DNA of 8,489 bases from Bryobacterales bacterium (lineage in GTDB: Bacteria > Acidobacteriota > Terriglobia > Bryobacterales > Bryobacteraceae), in assembly GCA_025462985.1 (NCBI GenBank), contig JAOAPP010000705.1, positions 1 to 8,489 on the forward strand, read 5' to 3'. This document shows positions 1 to 6,564 of the stretch, piece after piece. Below the pieces are notes generated by a model. The model worked only from the letters and a program-made list of their open reading frames with translations, was not told where the DNA came from and did not search any database. The position numbers and the translations under genes are program-made. How positions within the stretch are numbered: the first letter of the stretch is position 1; each line of letters begins with the position of its first letter.

Positions 1-75
1 GTTTTGGAGACCGGACACCGGATTTCGGGAACTTTGTTGAAGTTGCTGTCCGCGCTGCTGCCGCGAGTGCCATGA
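1..75 (+). CDS. C-terminal end of an unidentified upstream gene (partial)
   Basis: Frame 1 is open from the window edge to a TGA at 73-75 and gives 24 residues, ending LLKLLSALLPRVP. The end is leucine-rich and basic. The TGA overlaps the ATG of the next gene in an ATGA arrangement, which is typical of translationally coupled genes in an operon and is the main reason to believe the frame is real. The fragment is too short to assign a family. The alternative is a chance open frame in GC-rich leader DNA. Confidence 0.5.
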   Translation, partial: VLETGHRISGTLLKLLSALLPRVP

Positions 76-740
76 GCGTGGTGCTGTTCGACATTGACGG
101 CACGCTGCTGCGCAATGCGGGGGCGCACCACAAGGACGCACTGGTGGCGGGCATTCGGAAAGTGACGGGCCTTACGACGACTCTCGATGGAATTGCGACT
201 GCCGGAATGTTGGATCGCGATTTGATTCGCAGCATTCTGCGGGCCGCCGGCATCAGTGAACGGCGGATTCGCGATGGGATGCGGAAGGTCGTGGAGGCGT
301 GTCAATCTGCGTACCGGGAATGCGGCGTGCTGGATCTGCGGGACCGCGTGTGTCCAGGCGTCTTCGAATGTTTGCAGGAGTTGCGCGCACGTGGCGCCGT
401 GCTGGGAGTCGTGACTGGACATCTCACGGCGATTGGATGGCTGAAGCTCGAGTTCGCGGGCCTTCGAGAGTACTTTTCGGTCGGCGCTTTTGCCGAGGAT
501 GGAGCTACTCGGAGCCGACTCGCGCTCAAAGCGGCACGTCGCGCGCGGCACAGCGGACCCACAGGAAGCAAAGTGAGTCTGATTGGGGACCACGCGAACG
601 ATATTCTGGCCGCAAAGGCGAACGCGTTTCAGGCGGTTGGGGTAGCTACGGGCGTGATGCCTTTCGAAGAACTCAAAGCGCACACTCCTGACATACTGGT
701 CCGCGACCTTACTGAACTTGATATAGGCAGGCTTTTTTGA
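72..740 (+). CDS. HAD-superfamily hydrolase (phosphoglycolate phosphatase-like)
   Basis: This is a cytosolic 222-residue phosphohydrolase of the haloacid dehalogenase superfamily. The core motifs are visible. Motif I is FDIDGTLL with nucleophile D7 and acid D9. Motif II is VVTGH with T115. Motif IV is IGDHANDI with D173 and D177 for magnesium. A helical cap of the phosphoglycolate phosphatase/beta-phosphoglucomutase type fills roughly residues 15-95. The motif III basic residue is not in the usual KP context; R149 or K153 in the segment TRSRLALKAA is the likely equivalent. The family removes phosphate from small metabolites, but the substrate cannot be read from sequence. The ATG overlaps the stop of the upstream frame and the TGA overlaps the TTG of the permease, so the gene is probably translated within an operon. 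The upstream Shine-Dalgarno is weak, which fits coupling. Superfamily membership is secure; specificity is not. Confidence 0.9.
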   Translation: MSVVLFDIDGTLLRNAGAHHKDALVAGIRKVTGLTTTLDGIATAGMLDRDLIRSILRAAGISERRIRDGMRKVVEACQSAYRECGVLDLRDRVCPGVFECLQELRARGAVLGVVTGHLTAIGWLKLEFAGLREYFSVGAFAEDGATRSRLALKAARRARHSGPTGSKVSLIGDHANDILAAKANAFQAVGVATGVMPFEELKAHTPDILVRDLTELDIGRLF

Positions 741-2227
741 ATCAAACTACATCCTCCACTAGTGAAGTTGTCGATCGCAGTACCGGCTTTATCCGTGAGC
801 TTGGCTTGTTCGATTCGGCCATGATTGTCATCGGCTCGATGATCGGGTCGGGCATCTTCATCGTCACAGCAGATATGGCACGCAATCTCGGCAGCGCCGG
901 CTGGATACTGGTGGCTTGGCTCTTTACCGCTGCAGTAACGATCGCGGCTGCAATTTCTTACGGGGAGCTTGCTGCGATGATGCCGAAAGCCGGCGGCATG
1001 TACGTCTACCTGCGCGAGGCCTTCTCTCCGATTGTGGGTTTCCTGTACGGTTGGACATTGTTCGCCGTCATTCAGACGGGTACGATCGCGGCAGTAGCGG
1101 TTGGGTTCGGAAGGTTCACAGGCGTGCTCTGGCCTGCTATTGCGGAAGACCACTACATTATTCCGCCGATACATCTCACCACGGGTTATGCAGTCTCACT
1201 TTCCACTGCTCAACTCGCGGCGGTCCTTGTCATTGCGCTGCTTACCTGGACCAATTCGCGAGGGGTGCGTTATGGCAAGATTATTCAGAATTTGTTCACG
1301 TCGGCCAAGATCGCGGCGTTGGCTGCATTGATCCTGTGCGGATTTGCGTTTTGGAATCACGACGCGGTGACGGCTAACTTCGGCGAGCTCTGGACTCCCC
1401 ACAATGTGACCCCGATCACGGCTTCCTTGAGTGCCCTCAGCGGCTTCGGTCTCCTGGTAGCACTATGCGTTTCGCAATCGGGATCGCTGTTTGCGGCAGA
1501 TGCCTGGCATGACATTACGTTTGCAGCCGGAGAGGTCAAAGATCCGGGGCGAACGATGCCGCGCGCTCTGGTGCTCGGTACGATTTGTGTTTGCGCTTTG
1601 TTCGTGCTAGCGAACGTCGCGTATCTGCTGGTGCTGCCATTGGGCGCCATTCAACATGCGCCCGCCGATCGTGTGGCCACAGCGATGCTGCAGGCTATCT
1701 TTCCCGGCTGGGGAACAGTGCTGATGGCGGCGGCGATCATGGTGTCCACCTTCGGGTGCATGAACGGCCTGATCCTGGCCGGCCCGCGAGTTTATTTCTC
1801 AATGGCGGGCGACGGCCTGTTCCCAAAACCTGCCGGAAAGCTTAATCGGGCCCATGTGCCGGGATGGTCACTGGCGGCACAAGGGATCTGGTCGGCGATT
1901 CTGGTGCTCCCCAGGACGTACAACGTCCGGACGCACACGTACGGAAGCCTTTACAGCAACCTGCTGGACTACGTAATCTCGGCGGCGCTAATCTTCTACA
2001 TACTCACGATTGCGGGGGTGATCCGGCTTCGAATCAAAATGCCCGAAGCGGAGCGCCCATACCGGGCCATCGGTTATCCACTGATGCCGCTTGTCTACAT
2101 CCTGGGTGCCAGTGTAGTGCTGCTGTCCTTGTTTGTTTACCGTCCGGCTACTACGTGGCCGGGACTCCTCATCGTGCTGTGTGGAGTCCCGGTTTACTAT
2201 TTCACTCAGCGAAGCGTGAACTCTTAG
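737..2227 (+). CDS. APC-family amino-acid permease
   Basis: This 496-residue inner-membrane transporter has about 12 hydrophobic helices, as expected for the amino acid-polyamine-organocation superfamily. The TM1 signature GSMIGSGIF lies at residues 33-41. The YGELAAMMPKAGG block follows TM2 (about 75-87). The loop ADAWHDITFAAGEVKDP at about 254-270 and the GPRVYFSMAGDGLFPK stretch at 349-364 match the L-type amino-acid transporter branch, which moves neutral amino acids by exchange or symport. The exact substrate is unknown. The start is TTG at 737-739, overlapping the HAD gene's TGA as TTGA, with AGG at 725-727 as a weak ribosome site. The next in-frame ATG (M29) would cut into TM1, so TTG is preferred. 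The TAG stop overlaps the stop of the convergent reductase, and a strong inverted repeat lies in its last coding stretch (2159-2192). Confidence 0.93.
   Translation: MNQTTSSTSEVVDRSTGFIRELGLFDSAMIVIGSMIGSGIFIVTADMARNLGSAGWILVAWLFTAAVTIAAAISYGELAAMMPKAGGMYVYLREAFSPIVGFLYGWTLFAVIQTGTIAAVAVGFGRFTGVLWPAIAEDHYIIPPIHLTTGYAVSLSTAQLAAVLVIALLTWTNSRGVRYGKIIQNLFTSAKIAALAALILCGFAFWNHDAVTANFGELWTPHNVTPITASLSALSGFGLLVALCVSQSGSLFAADAWHDITFAAGEVKDPGRTMPRALVLGTICVCALFVLANVAYLLVLPLGAIQHAPADRVATAMLQAIFPGWGTVLMAAAIMVSTFGCMNGLILAGPRVYFSMAGDGLFPKPAGKLNRAHVPGWSLAAQGIWSAILVLPRTYNVRTHTYGSLYSNLLDYVISAALIFYILTIAGVIRLRIKMPEAERPYRAIGYPLMPLVYILGASVVLLSLFVYRPATTWPGLLIVLCGVPVYYFTQRSVNS
2159..2192. repeat. Perfect 10-bp inverted repeat at the convergent junction (possible terminator hairpin)
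   Basis: CCGGGACTCC at 2159-2168 is mirrored exactly by GGAGTCCCGG at 2183-2192 across a 14-base loop. G-T pairs could extend the stem by two. On the plus strand it is followed by TTTACTATTTC, a poor U-tract. It lies inside the permease coding sequence, 32 bases before its stop. For the minus-strand reductase the same repeat begins 31 bases after its stop codon, so it would be a 3' hairpin on that mRNA. Termination or 3'-end protection is inferred. Confidence 0.5.
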
Positions 2228-3210
2228 GCGGAAACGGTATCCTTGTTTTCGCTAGTCTGTTTCTGAACGAAGGACTCGATCTCCGAAACTTCTTCCGCGG
2301 TGAGGCGAAAGGTTAGCGCGCCAATTACGCCTGGGACCTGGTCGGGCGTCCGCATGCCCGTGATGGCCGCAGTGACTGCGGGATTGTGCAGCGTCCACGC
2401 GAGTGCAACTTCGCCGGGCGTGCGTCCGCGGCGCGCGCCGATCTTTCGAAGTAATTCCACAAGTTCCAGATTGGCACTTAGCTTTGGCTCTTTGAAATTG
2501 GGGCTCCGGCTCCGCCAGTCGTTCTCCGGAAGATTCAGGGCGCGCTCGCGGGTCATCTTTCCAGTCAGCATCCCGGCGCCCATTGGAGAGTACACGATGA
2601 CACCGATGTTGTTGGCCTTTGCGAACGGAAGGAGTTCTTTCTCGACGTCCCGGGCCAGCAACGAATAGGGCGGCTGGAGCGAGGTGATCGGCGCGATTCT
2701 TTGAGCCCGTTTCATCTGCTCGACATTGAAATTGGAGACACCGATATGGCGGACCTTGCCCTGGTCCTTTAGCCGGGCCATTTCCGTCCAGCCTTCTTCG
2801 ATATCTTCGTCCGGCTGAGGCCAGTGAATCTGGTACAGATCGATGACGTCAACCTTCAGGCGGCGGAGGCTGTCTTCGCACTCCTGCCGAATCGAGTCTG
2901 CCTTTAACGATGGGAATATTTGCGAGTCCGAACCCCAGCGGCGCTCGCATTTCGTGAAGACATAGGGCTTCTTGGAAACACCCTGGAGAGCTTCGGCGAC
3001 GATCTCTTCGGAGTGTCCGAGACCATAGATCGCTGCCGTATCGATCCAGTTGATTCCGGCATCGAGCGCCGCGCGGATGGAGGCGACGGAATCGCTGTCG
3101 CCCTGATCGCCCCAGGAAAACTGCCATCCGGCGCCGCCGATGGCCCAAGCGCCAAGACCAATAGGTGTGATGTTCAGATGGCTATTGCCAAGTTTTCTCA
3201 ATTCAGTCAT
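2224..3210 (-). CDS. Aldo/keto reductase
   Basis: This is a cytosolic NAD(P)H-dependent oxidoreductase of 328 residues, the usual length for a TIM-barrel aldo/keto reductase. The catalytic tetrad is complete: D57 (WIDTA), Y62 (AIYG), K87 (FTK) and H129 (YQIHW). The family motif GVSNF is at 157-161. The C-terminal cofactor-phosphate region TGMRTPDQV, with R287 and Q291, resembles NADPH-binding family members. It would reduce aldehydes or ketones; the substrate cannot be assigned. The closest remembered types are bacterial stress-related reductases of the YhdN/YajO kind. The ATG start gives the standard N-terminus (MTELRKLGNS) but has no clear Shine-Dalgarno. The TAA stop (2224-2226) overlaps the permease TAG (2225-2227), leaving no intergenic terminator. 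It appears to be a single-gene unit transcribed away from the PEP-CTERM gene. Confidence 0.94.
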   Translation of the reverse strand: MTELRKLGNSHLNITPIGLGAWAIGGAGWQFSWGDQGDSDSVASIRAALDAGINWIDTAAIYGLGHSEEIVAEALQGVSKKPYVFTKCERRWGSDSQIFPSLKADSIRQECEDSLRRLKVDVIDLYQIHWPQPDEDIEEGWTEMARLKDQGKVRHIGVSNFNVEQMKRAQRIAPITSLQPPYSLLARDVEKELLPFAKANNIGVIVYSPMGAGMLTGKMTRERALNLPENDWRSRSPNFKEPKLSANLELVELLRKIGARRGRTPGEVALAWTLHNPAVTAAITGMRTPDQVPGVIGALTFRLTAEEVSEIESFVQKQTSENKDTVSA

Positions 3211-3368
3211 CAGTGATTGGATGCGCTCAGCGGGAAGTTCTATTCGTCCAGGTTGTAAGGTTTATCGCGGCGTGCCGTTTACGCGTTTGGTACCGCTGGT
3301 TCTGGCCCACCTTAGACCCTTTGAAGCAATACGATCGCGGCGATTTCGCCCATAAGCTCGGATCACGT
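3211..3368. other. Divergent intergenic region between reductase and PEP-CTERM genes
   Basis: These 158 bases must hold the promoters for both flanking genes if each is transcribed alone. I found no convincing -35/-10 pair on either strand; TTGTAA at 3253-3258 is an isolated -35-like box without a good -10. A short hairpin, GGCG/CGCC around ATTT, lies at 3339-3350, just before the PEP-CTERM ribosome site. An in-frame extension of the PEP-CTERM frame back to a GTG at 3213 crosses the whole region but looks non-coding. Confidence 0.4.
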
Positions 3369-4007
3369 ATGAAACTTGCTCTCACGTTCTTCATCGGTTT
3401 CGGGGTTCTTTCCGCTTCGCCCGTCGCGACTACTAATGTGAAGTTACTCGGTCCCACGACACTCTCGGTCAACGGCAAAAGCGAGACGGTGATGAGTATC
3501 GATTTTGACGATTGGACTGACGTCGGATCCTCCTGGAAGGCGCATCTTAGCGACGTAGGCGGCAATATCTCCAACACCTACAATCCTCGGGACGGAAAAG
3601 TCTACAAAGAAGAAGCGTATCTTTATACGCAGATCATTGATCCGAACATCTCATCCCAGACGGCGAGCGAGTTGCAGCTGGCTGCCTGGTATCTCACCAG
3701 CAACGATGGCTGGTCACTCAAAACGTTTCTAGACTACGGCGACGGTTCGAGCCCGTTTGCCAAACAGACTTACAACGACGTCGCGGCCGATCTGAGGAAT
3801 GCAGCGGGCGCTATCAAGACCATGGACTTCACAGGGTTCAAGATCGTGTCGGATGCGAACCGCTCAGGGTACCGCAACGAGGAGTATATCTTCGCTGACC
3901 CGGTCGCCACCCCGGAACCCGCGACGAATGCGCTACTCGGAATGTCTCTGGCGCTGGCCGGCTTCGGCCGATTCCTGTTCCGCAGAAAGAAGGGCTGCAA
4001 GGCTTAA
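3369..4007 (+). CDS. PEP-CTERM sorting-domain surface protein
   Basis: This is an exported protein of 212 residues counted from ATG 3369. That start places a signal peptide (MKLALTFFIGFGVLSASPVA, likely cut near residue 20) at the N-terminus and has GGA at 3360-3362 as a modest ribosome site. The longer frame from GTG 3213 would bury the signal behind 52 unlikely residues. The C-terminus is a textbook PEP-CTERM tail: TPEPAT at 181-186, a hydrophobic helix at about 188-204, then RRKK at 205-208. In known systems this tail is processed by exosortase and the proteins are linked to exopolysaccharide or biofilm. The body is acidic, with EEAYLYTQI (81-89) and LQLAAWYLT (102-110), which I recall from a large acidobacterial PEP-CTERM group of unknown function. 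No exosortase is present in the window. Its TAA overlaps the stop of the convergent glycosyltransferase. Confidence 0.88.
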   Translation: MKLALTFFIGFGVLSASPVATTNVKLLGPTTLSVNGKSETVMSIDFDDWTDVGSSWKAHLSDVGGNISNTYNPRDGKVYKEEAYLYTQIIDPNISSQTASELQLAAWYLTSNDGWSLKTFLDYGDGSSPFAKQTYNDVAADLRNAAGAIKTMDFTGFKIVSDANRSGYRNEEYIFADPVATPEPATNALLGMSLALAGFGRFLFRRKKGCKA

Positions 4008-5476
4008 CGCCGAGGTTCTGGAGCGAGGGGCACGACTGTAGGCAGAGCGTGCCCGCTTGATCTGATCATGAATCGAAAATGGTCGCTGCCACAGAAAGGG
4101 ACAGCGGCCTTCCGGTAGAAGCTCAAGCCATAGATCCAATCCCGGTTGGTTCCGCCGTCGCAAAGCTCGCTTGAGTACGGTTCAATACTTTTCCACAAGG
4201 AGCGGGCAGATACCTGCTGCTCGAGAACAGGAAAGCAGACGGCCTTTACATACAGCCCGCTTGCGACTATGCAGAGCACGAGCAGAGGCATGAGCCAGGC
4301 ACGACGTGCGAGGAGGAGGGCAAGAACGGGGGCGACTGAGTAGAAGGCACCGGTCTTGTCGATTCGCAAAGCGGAAACTGCAAAACGACCAGAGACTAAC
4401 GAAAGCGGCAAAACGGCTGCGACCAGGGGAATGCAGGCGATCAGCAGAGCGCAGACCAAGAGCCACCACTTGTTCAACTGACCGAGCGGGCGGCCTTCGA
4501 TGGAGGCGGCGAACAGCGCAAACAGACTTGGCAGCAGAGGCAGGATATAACCGGGCAGCTTGTTCAAAGATGCGCTAAATAGGATGAAGCCAAAGAGAGA
4601 AATCGCAGCCAGAAACTGGAGCCGGCGATCCCGACGAAAAGGCTGGCGCGGGAACAATAGCAACAGCGGAGTCCAAGGGAACATGCCGCCGAGCAGCACC
4701 GGAAGATAGTAGTACCAGGGCTGAACGTGCTGCAAGGAGGTGGAATAGAGCCGTTCGAAGTGATGACGAATGAAGAATTCGTCGATGAAGGCCCTTCCGT
4801 TTTGAAGGTAAACGGCAATATACCACGGAAGCGCGACCGCCAGGCAGGTCACGGCAGCAATCCACCACGAACGCCAATAAGCGCGCAAGAACCAGGCGAA
4901 CGGTACTGCAAGGGCGAGCGGCACCAAGCCCTTGGCAAGCGATCCCAGGCCAAGAAAGATGCCGATCAGCGCCATTCGGAAGTCCAATCGGGCGGGCTCG
5001 GCGTCAGGCTTCAAGAGCGGGAGCACAATGAGGACCGCGGCGGAGAAGAATACGGCTACGGGAATGTCCGTAAGGCAAAGCTCGCTGTACGCTAGCCATC
5101 CAGCCGAGGTGGCTAACATCGCTGTGGCAAAAGCAGCCTGTGGGCGACCGAACTGGCGGTCGAGCAGTACGAAATAAAGGCCTAAGAAGATGAGGCTGAG
5201 CAGCGCGACCGGGAGACGTCCGGCAAGATCGCGATCCGCTCCCAATGCGGTCGCCAATGCGGTCATCCAGTACAGCGCGGGTGGTTTTTCGAACCAGGGA
5301 GAGCCCCACAGCCGCGGCGTGATCAGGTCGCCCGTGTGCGCCATGGTTTGTCCGATTGCGGAATATCTCGGTTCGTCGGGACCCAAGACGCCGACTGCCG
5401 TCAAATGGTAGAGATACAGGACAACGAGCGCAAACGCGACTGTGGCGAAGGGAAGAAACCGGCGGAGGAACGGCAA
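4004..5476 (-). CDS. GT-C membrane glycosyltransferase (family 39 / ArnT-like)
   Basis: This is a multi-pass inner-membrane glycosyltransferase of 490 residues that would transfer a sugar from a polyprenyl-phosphate donor on the periplasmic side. The first periplasmic loop carries the acidic catalytic-type motif GPDEPRY (D34, E35) and then EKPPALYW (63-70), as in the ArnT/protein O-mannosyltransferase group. SELCLTD with D137 is a second conserved acidic site. GLGSLAKG (176-183) and SLNKLPGYILPLLP (303-316) are also typical. About 11-12 helices end near residue 410. An 80-residue soluble tail holds C439 and C462, which could pair. The acceptor (lipid A, other glycolipid or protein) is unknown. 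The start is TTG at 5474-5476, the only usable start: a stop codon sits two codons upstream, no in-frame ATG or GTG is near, and AGGA is 6 bases upstream. An in-frame 12-bp duplication follows the EKPPALYW block. Confidence 0.9.
   Translation of the reverse strand: MPFLRRFLPFATVAFALVVLYLYHLTAVGVLGPDEPRYSAIGQTMAHTGDLITPRLWGSPWFEKPPALYWMTALATALGADRDLAGRLPVALLSLIFLGLYFVLLDRQFGRPQAAFATAMLATSAGWLAYSELCLTDIPVAVFFSAAVLIVLPLLKPDAEPARLDFRMALIGIFLGLGSLAKGLVPLALAVPFAWFLRAYWRSWWIAAVTCLAVALPWYIAVYLQNGRAFIDEFFIRHHFERLYSTSLQHVQPWYYYLPVLLGGMFPWTPLLLLFPRQPFRRDRRLQFLAAISLFGFILFSASLNKLPGYILPLLPSLFALFAASIEGRPLGQLNKWWLLVCALLIACIPLVAAVLPLSLVSGRFAVSALRIDKTGAFYSVAPVLALLLARRAWLMPLLVLCIVASGLYVKAVCFPVLEQQVSARSLWKSIEPYSSELCDGGTNRDWIYGLSFYRKAAVPFCGSDHFRFMIRSSGHALPTVVPLAPEPRR
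4028..4054. repeat. 7-bp inverted repeat just past the PEP-CTERM stop codon
   Basis: GGGCACG (4028-4034) and CGTGCCC (4048-4054) are perfect complements around a 13-base loop. The repeat starts 20 bases after the PEP-CTERM stop and lies wholly inside the C-terminal codons of the opposing glycosyltransferase gene. No T-run follows on the plus strand, so this is not a classic intrinsic terminator. A 3'-end hairpin on the PEP-CTERM transcript is an inference. Confidence 0.4.
5242..5265. repeat. 12-bp in-frame tandem duplication in the glycosyltransferase gene
   Basis: CCAATGCGGTCG at 5242-5253 is followed at once by CCAATGCGGTCA at 5254-5265, with 11 of 12 bases identical. In the minus-strand gene the two units encode successive T-A-L-x blocks (MTALATALGA, residues 71-80) in the second hydrophobic segment. 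It looks like a slippage duplication that keeps the reading frame. Confidence 0.7.
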
Positions 5477-5503
5477 ACACTATCCTAGTAGATTGAGCTC
5501 CAC
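5477..5503. promoter_or_regulatory. 27-base gap between divergent starts; glycosyltransferase Shine-Dalgarno
   Basis: This is the whole gap between the TTG of the minus-strand glycosyltransferase and the ATG of the plus-strand DsbA-like gene. It holds the glycosyltransferase ribosome site (AGGA on the minus strand, at 5483-5486, 6 bases from TTG) and a GAG 6 bases before the DsbA-like ATG. No full promoter fits, so at least part of each promoter must lie inside the neighbouring coding sequence. Confidence 0.5.
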
Positions 5504-6430
5504 ATGCTAAGAATTCGAAGTGCGGGTATAGCCCTGCTGACACTCTCCGCTGCCGGCTTCGTGGCTGCGGAGGAGAGACCGCCGGTGAAGATTGACAAGC
5601 CTCGCCTCGAGGCGTATGTCCGTTATGCCGAGGGATACACGCCCGAAGTAAAAATTCGGGCTGACGACCCGGTTCCGAGTCCCTATCCCGGCATTCTGCG
5701 CGTCCCGGTGCACGTTAGCCTTGGGGAGCACAGGCTGGATCGGATCTACTATGCCCTGCCGGATGGGCAGCGATTTCTAAGCGGGAGTGTCTGGGATCTC
5801 GGGACGAGCCCGTTCCTCGATACGTTGGAACGGCTTCCCAAGGACGGCCCGGCTGTCGGACCTCCAACGGCCAAGGTGACGGTCGTGGTCTTCAGCGATT
5901 TCCAGTGTCCGTATTGCCGGCAGTTGGCGACAATCCTCCGGACGAACATCCCAAAAAAATACCCAAACGATGTGCGGGTGGTCTTCGCTGACTTTCCGCT
6001 GGACACGATTCACAAGTGGGCGCGCCCGGCTGCCGAGGCGGCACATTGCATGACGGACGGCAACGCGGAGGCGTTTTGGGCGTTCCACGACTGGATCTTC
6101 GAGCACCAAGGCGAGATCAGCGAAACTAATTTGCGCGAAAAGATGATCGCGTATGCCCAGTCGAAGGGCATGGACACCGGGAAGGTTGGCGCCTGCATGC
6201 AGAGCCGGGCAACAGCCAGCGAGGTAGAACAGTCACAAAAGACCGGGGAACGGTTGCAGGTTCAGGAGACCCCGACGATGTTCATAAACGGACGGCTGCT
6301 GAATGGAGCCCGCCCTTGGGAAACCCTGGATTCGGTGATTAAACTGGAACTGTTGCGGCCGAGCGACATTGCTTTGCCGGAGGACGGCGGGGCGCACGGG
6401 ACAGACAAGCCCGCCACGCTGTTGAAATAG
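5504..6430 (+). CDS. Exported DsbA-like thiol-disulfide oxidoreductase with extra N-terminal domain
   Basis: This 308-residue protein is predicted to be periplasmic. A signal peptide covers about residues 1-22 (positive MLRIR start, hydrophobic core, AAGFVAA cleavage region). Residues about 30-110 form an N-terminal domain I do not recognise, which could serve dimerisation or substrate binding. The thioredoxin-fold part begins near 123. It has the active site CPYC (C135, C138) in FSDFQCPYC, an inserted helical domain including WAFHDWIFEHQGEI (about 192-205), and the cis-proline loop ETPTMFING with P257. C182 and C231 may form a second disulfide, as in some DsbA-like proteins of the Thioredoxin_4 type. 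The role would be forming or rearranging disulfides in exported proteins; direction cannot be read. No redox partner such as DsbB or VKOR is in the window. The ATG is supported by the signal peptide and by the lack of another start nearby. Confidence 0.9.
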   Translation: MLRIRSAGIALLTLSAAGFVAAEERPPVKIDKPRLEAYVRYAEGYTPEVKIRADDPVPSPYPGILRVPVHVSLGEHRLDRIYYALPDGQRFLSGSVWDLGTSPFLDTLERLPKDGPAVGPPTAKVTVVVFSDFQCPYCRQLATILRTNIPKKYPNDVRVVFADFPLDTIHKWARPAAEAAHCMTDGNAEAFWAFHDWIFEHQGEISETNLREKMIAYAQSKGMDTGKVGACMQSRATASEVEQSQKTGERLQVQETPTMFINGRLLNGARPWETLDSVIKLELLRPSDIALPEDGGAHGTDKPATLLK

Positions 6431-6502
6431 TCTTTGGTTTTCCTGCGCTGCAAGGATCAAGGCCTATAGGGGATGGCGCTTCCGGCCGATACGTAGCATT
6501 GA

Positions 6503-6518
6503 GTGGACTTAGATCCAC
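6503..6518. repeat. Short inverted repeat upstream of the 202-residue protein
   Basis: GTGGA (6503-6507) and TCCAC (6514-6518) flank a six-base loop, 46 bases before the likely ATG at 6565 and 72 bases after the DsbA-like stop. No T-run follows, so it is not an intrinsic terminator. It could be an operator or leader hairpin, or chance; five base pairs is weak evidence. Confidence 0.25.
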
Positions 6519-6564
6519 ATCTTACGACCAGGTAACCAACTTGTTGAAAACGACGGAAAGCCCC

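Noticed and set aside
629..1174. 181-codon minus-strand open frame across the HAD-permease junction
   Set aside because: It is antisense to two well-supported genes and has no family-like motifs; a shadow of GC-rich coding sequence.
3213..3368. In-frame upstream extension of the PEP-CTERM gene to GTG 3213
   Set aside because: It would put 52 residues before an excellent signal peptide, starts beside the divergent reductase start, and has no ribosome site; ATG 3369 fits far better.
5004..5543. 179-codon minus-strand open frame over the glycosyltransferase 5' end
   Set aside because: Another frame of the true gene. Its protein lacks hydrophobic segments or motifs, while the 4004-5476 frame shows clear GT-C features.
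5952..5958. Run of seven A bases in the DsbA-like gene, a possible slippage or frameshift site
   Set aside because: The zero frame continues through the whole thioredoxin domain and no alternative-frame product of note follows; it simply encodes lysines (PKKY).
6499..6564. Upstream TTG start for the 202-residue protein
   Set aside because: No ribosome site, it crosses a leader inverted repeat, and ATG 6565 has GGAAAG just upstream.
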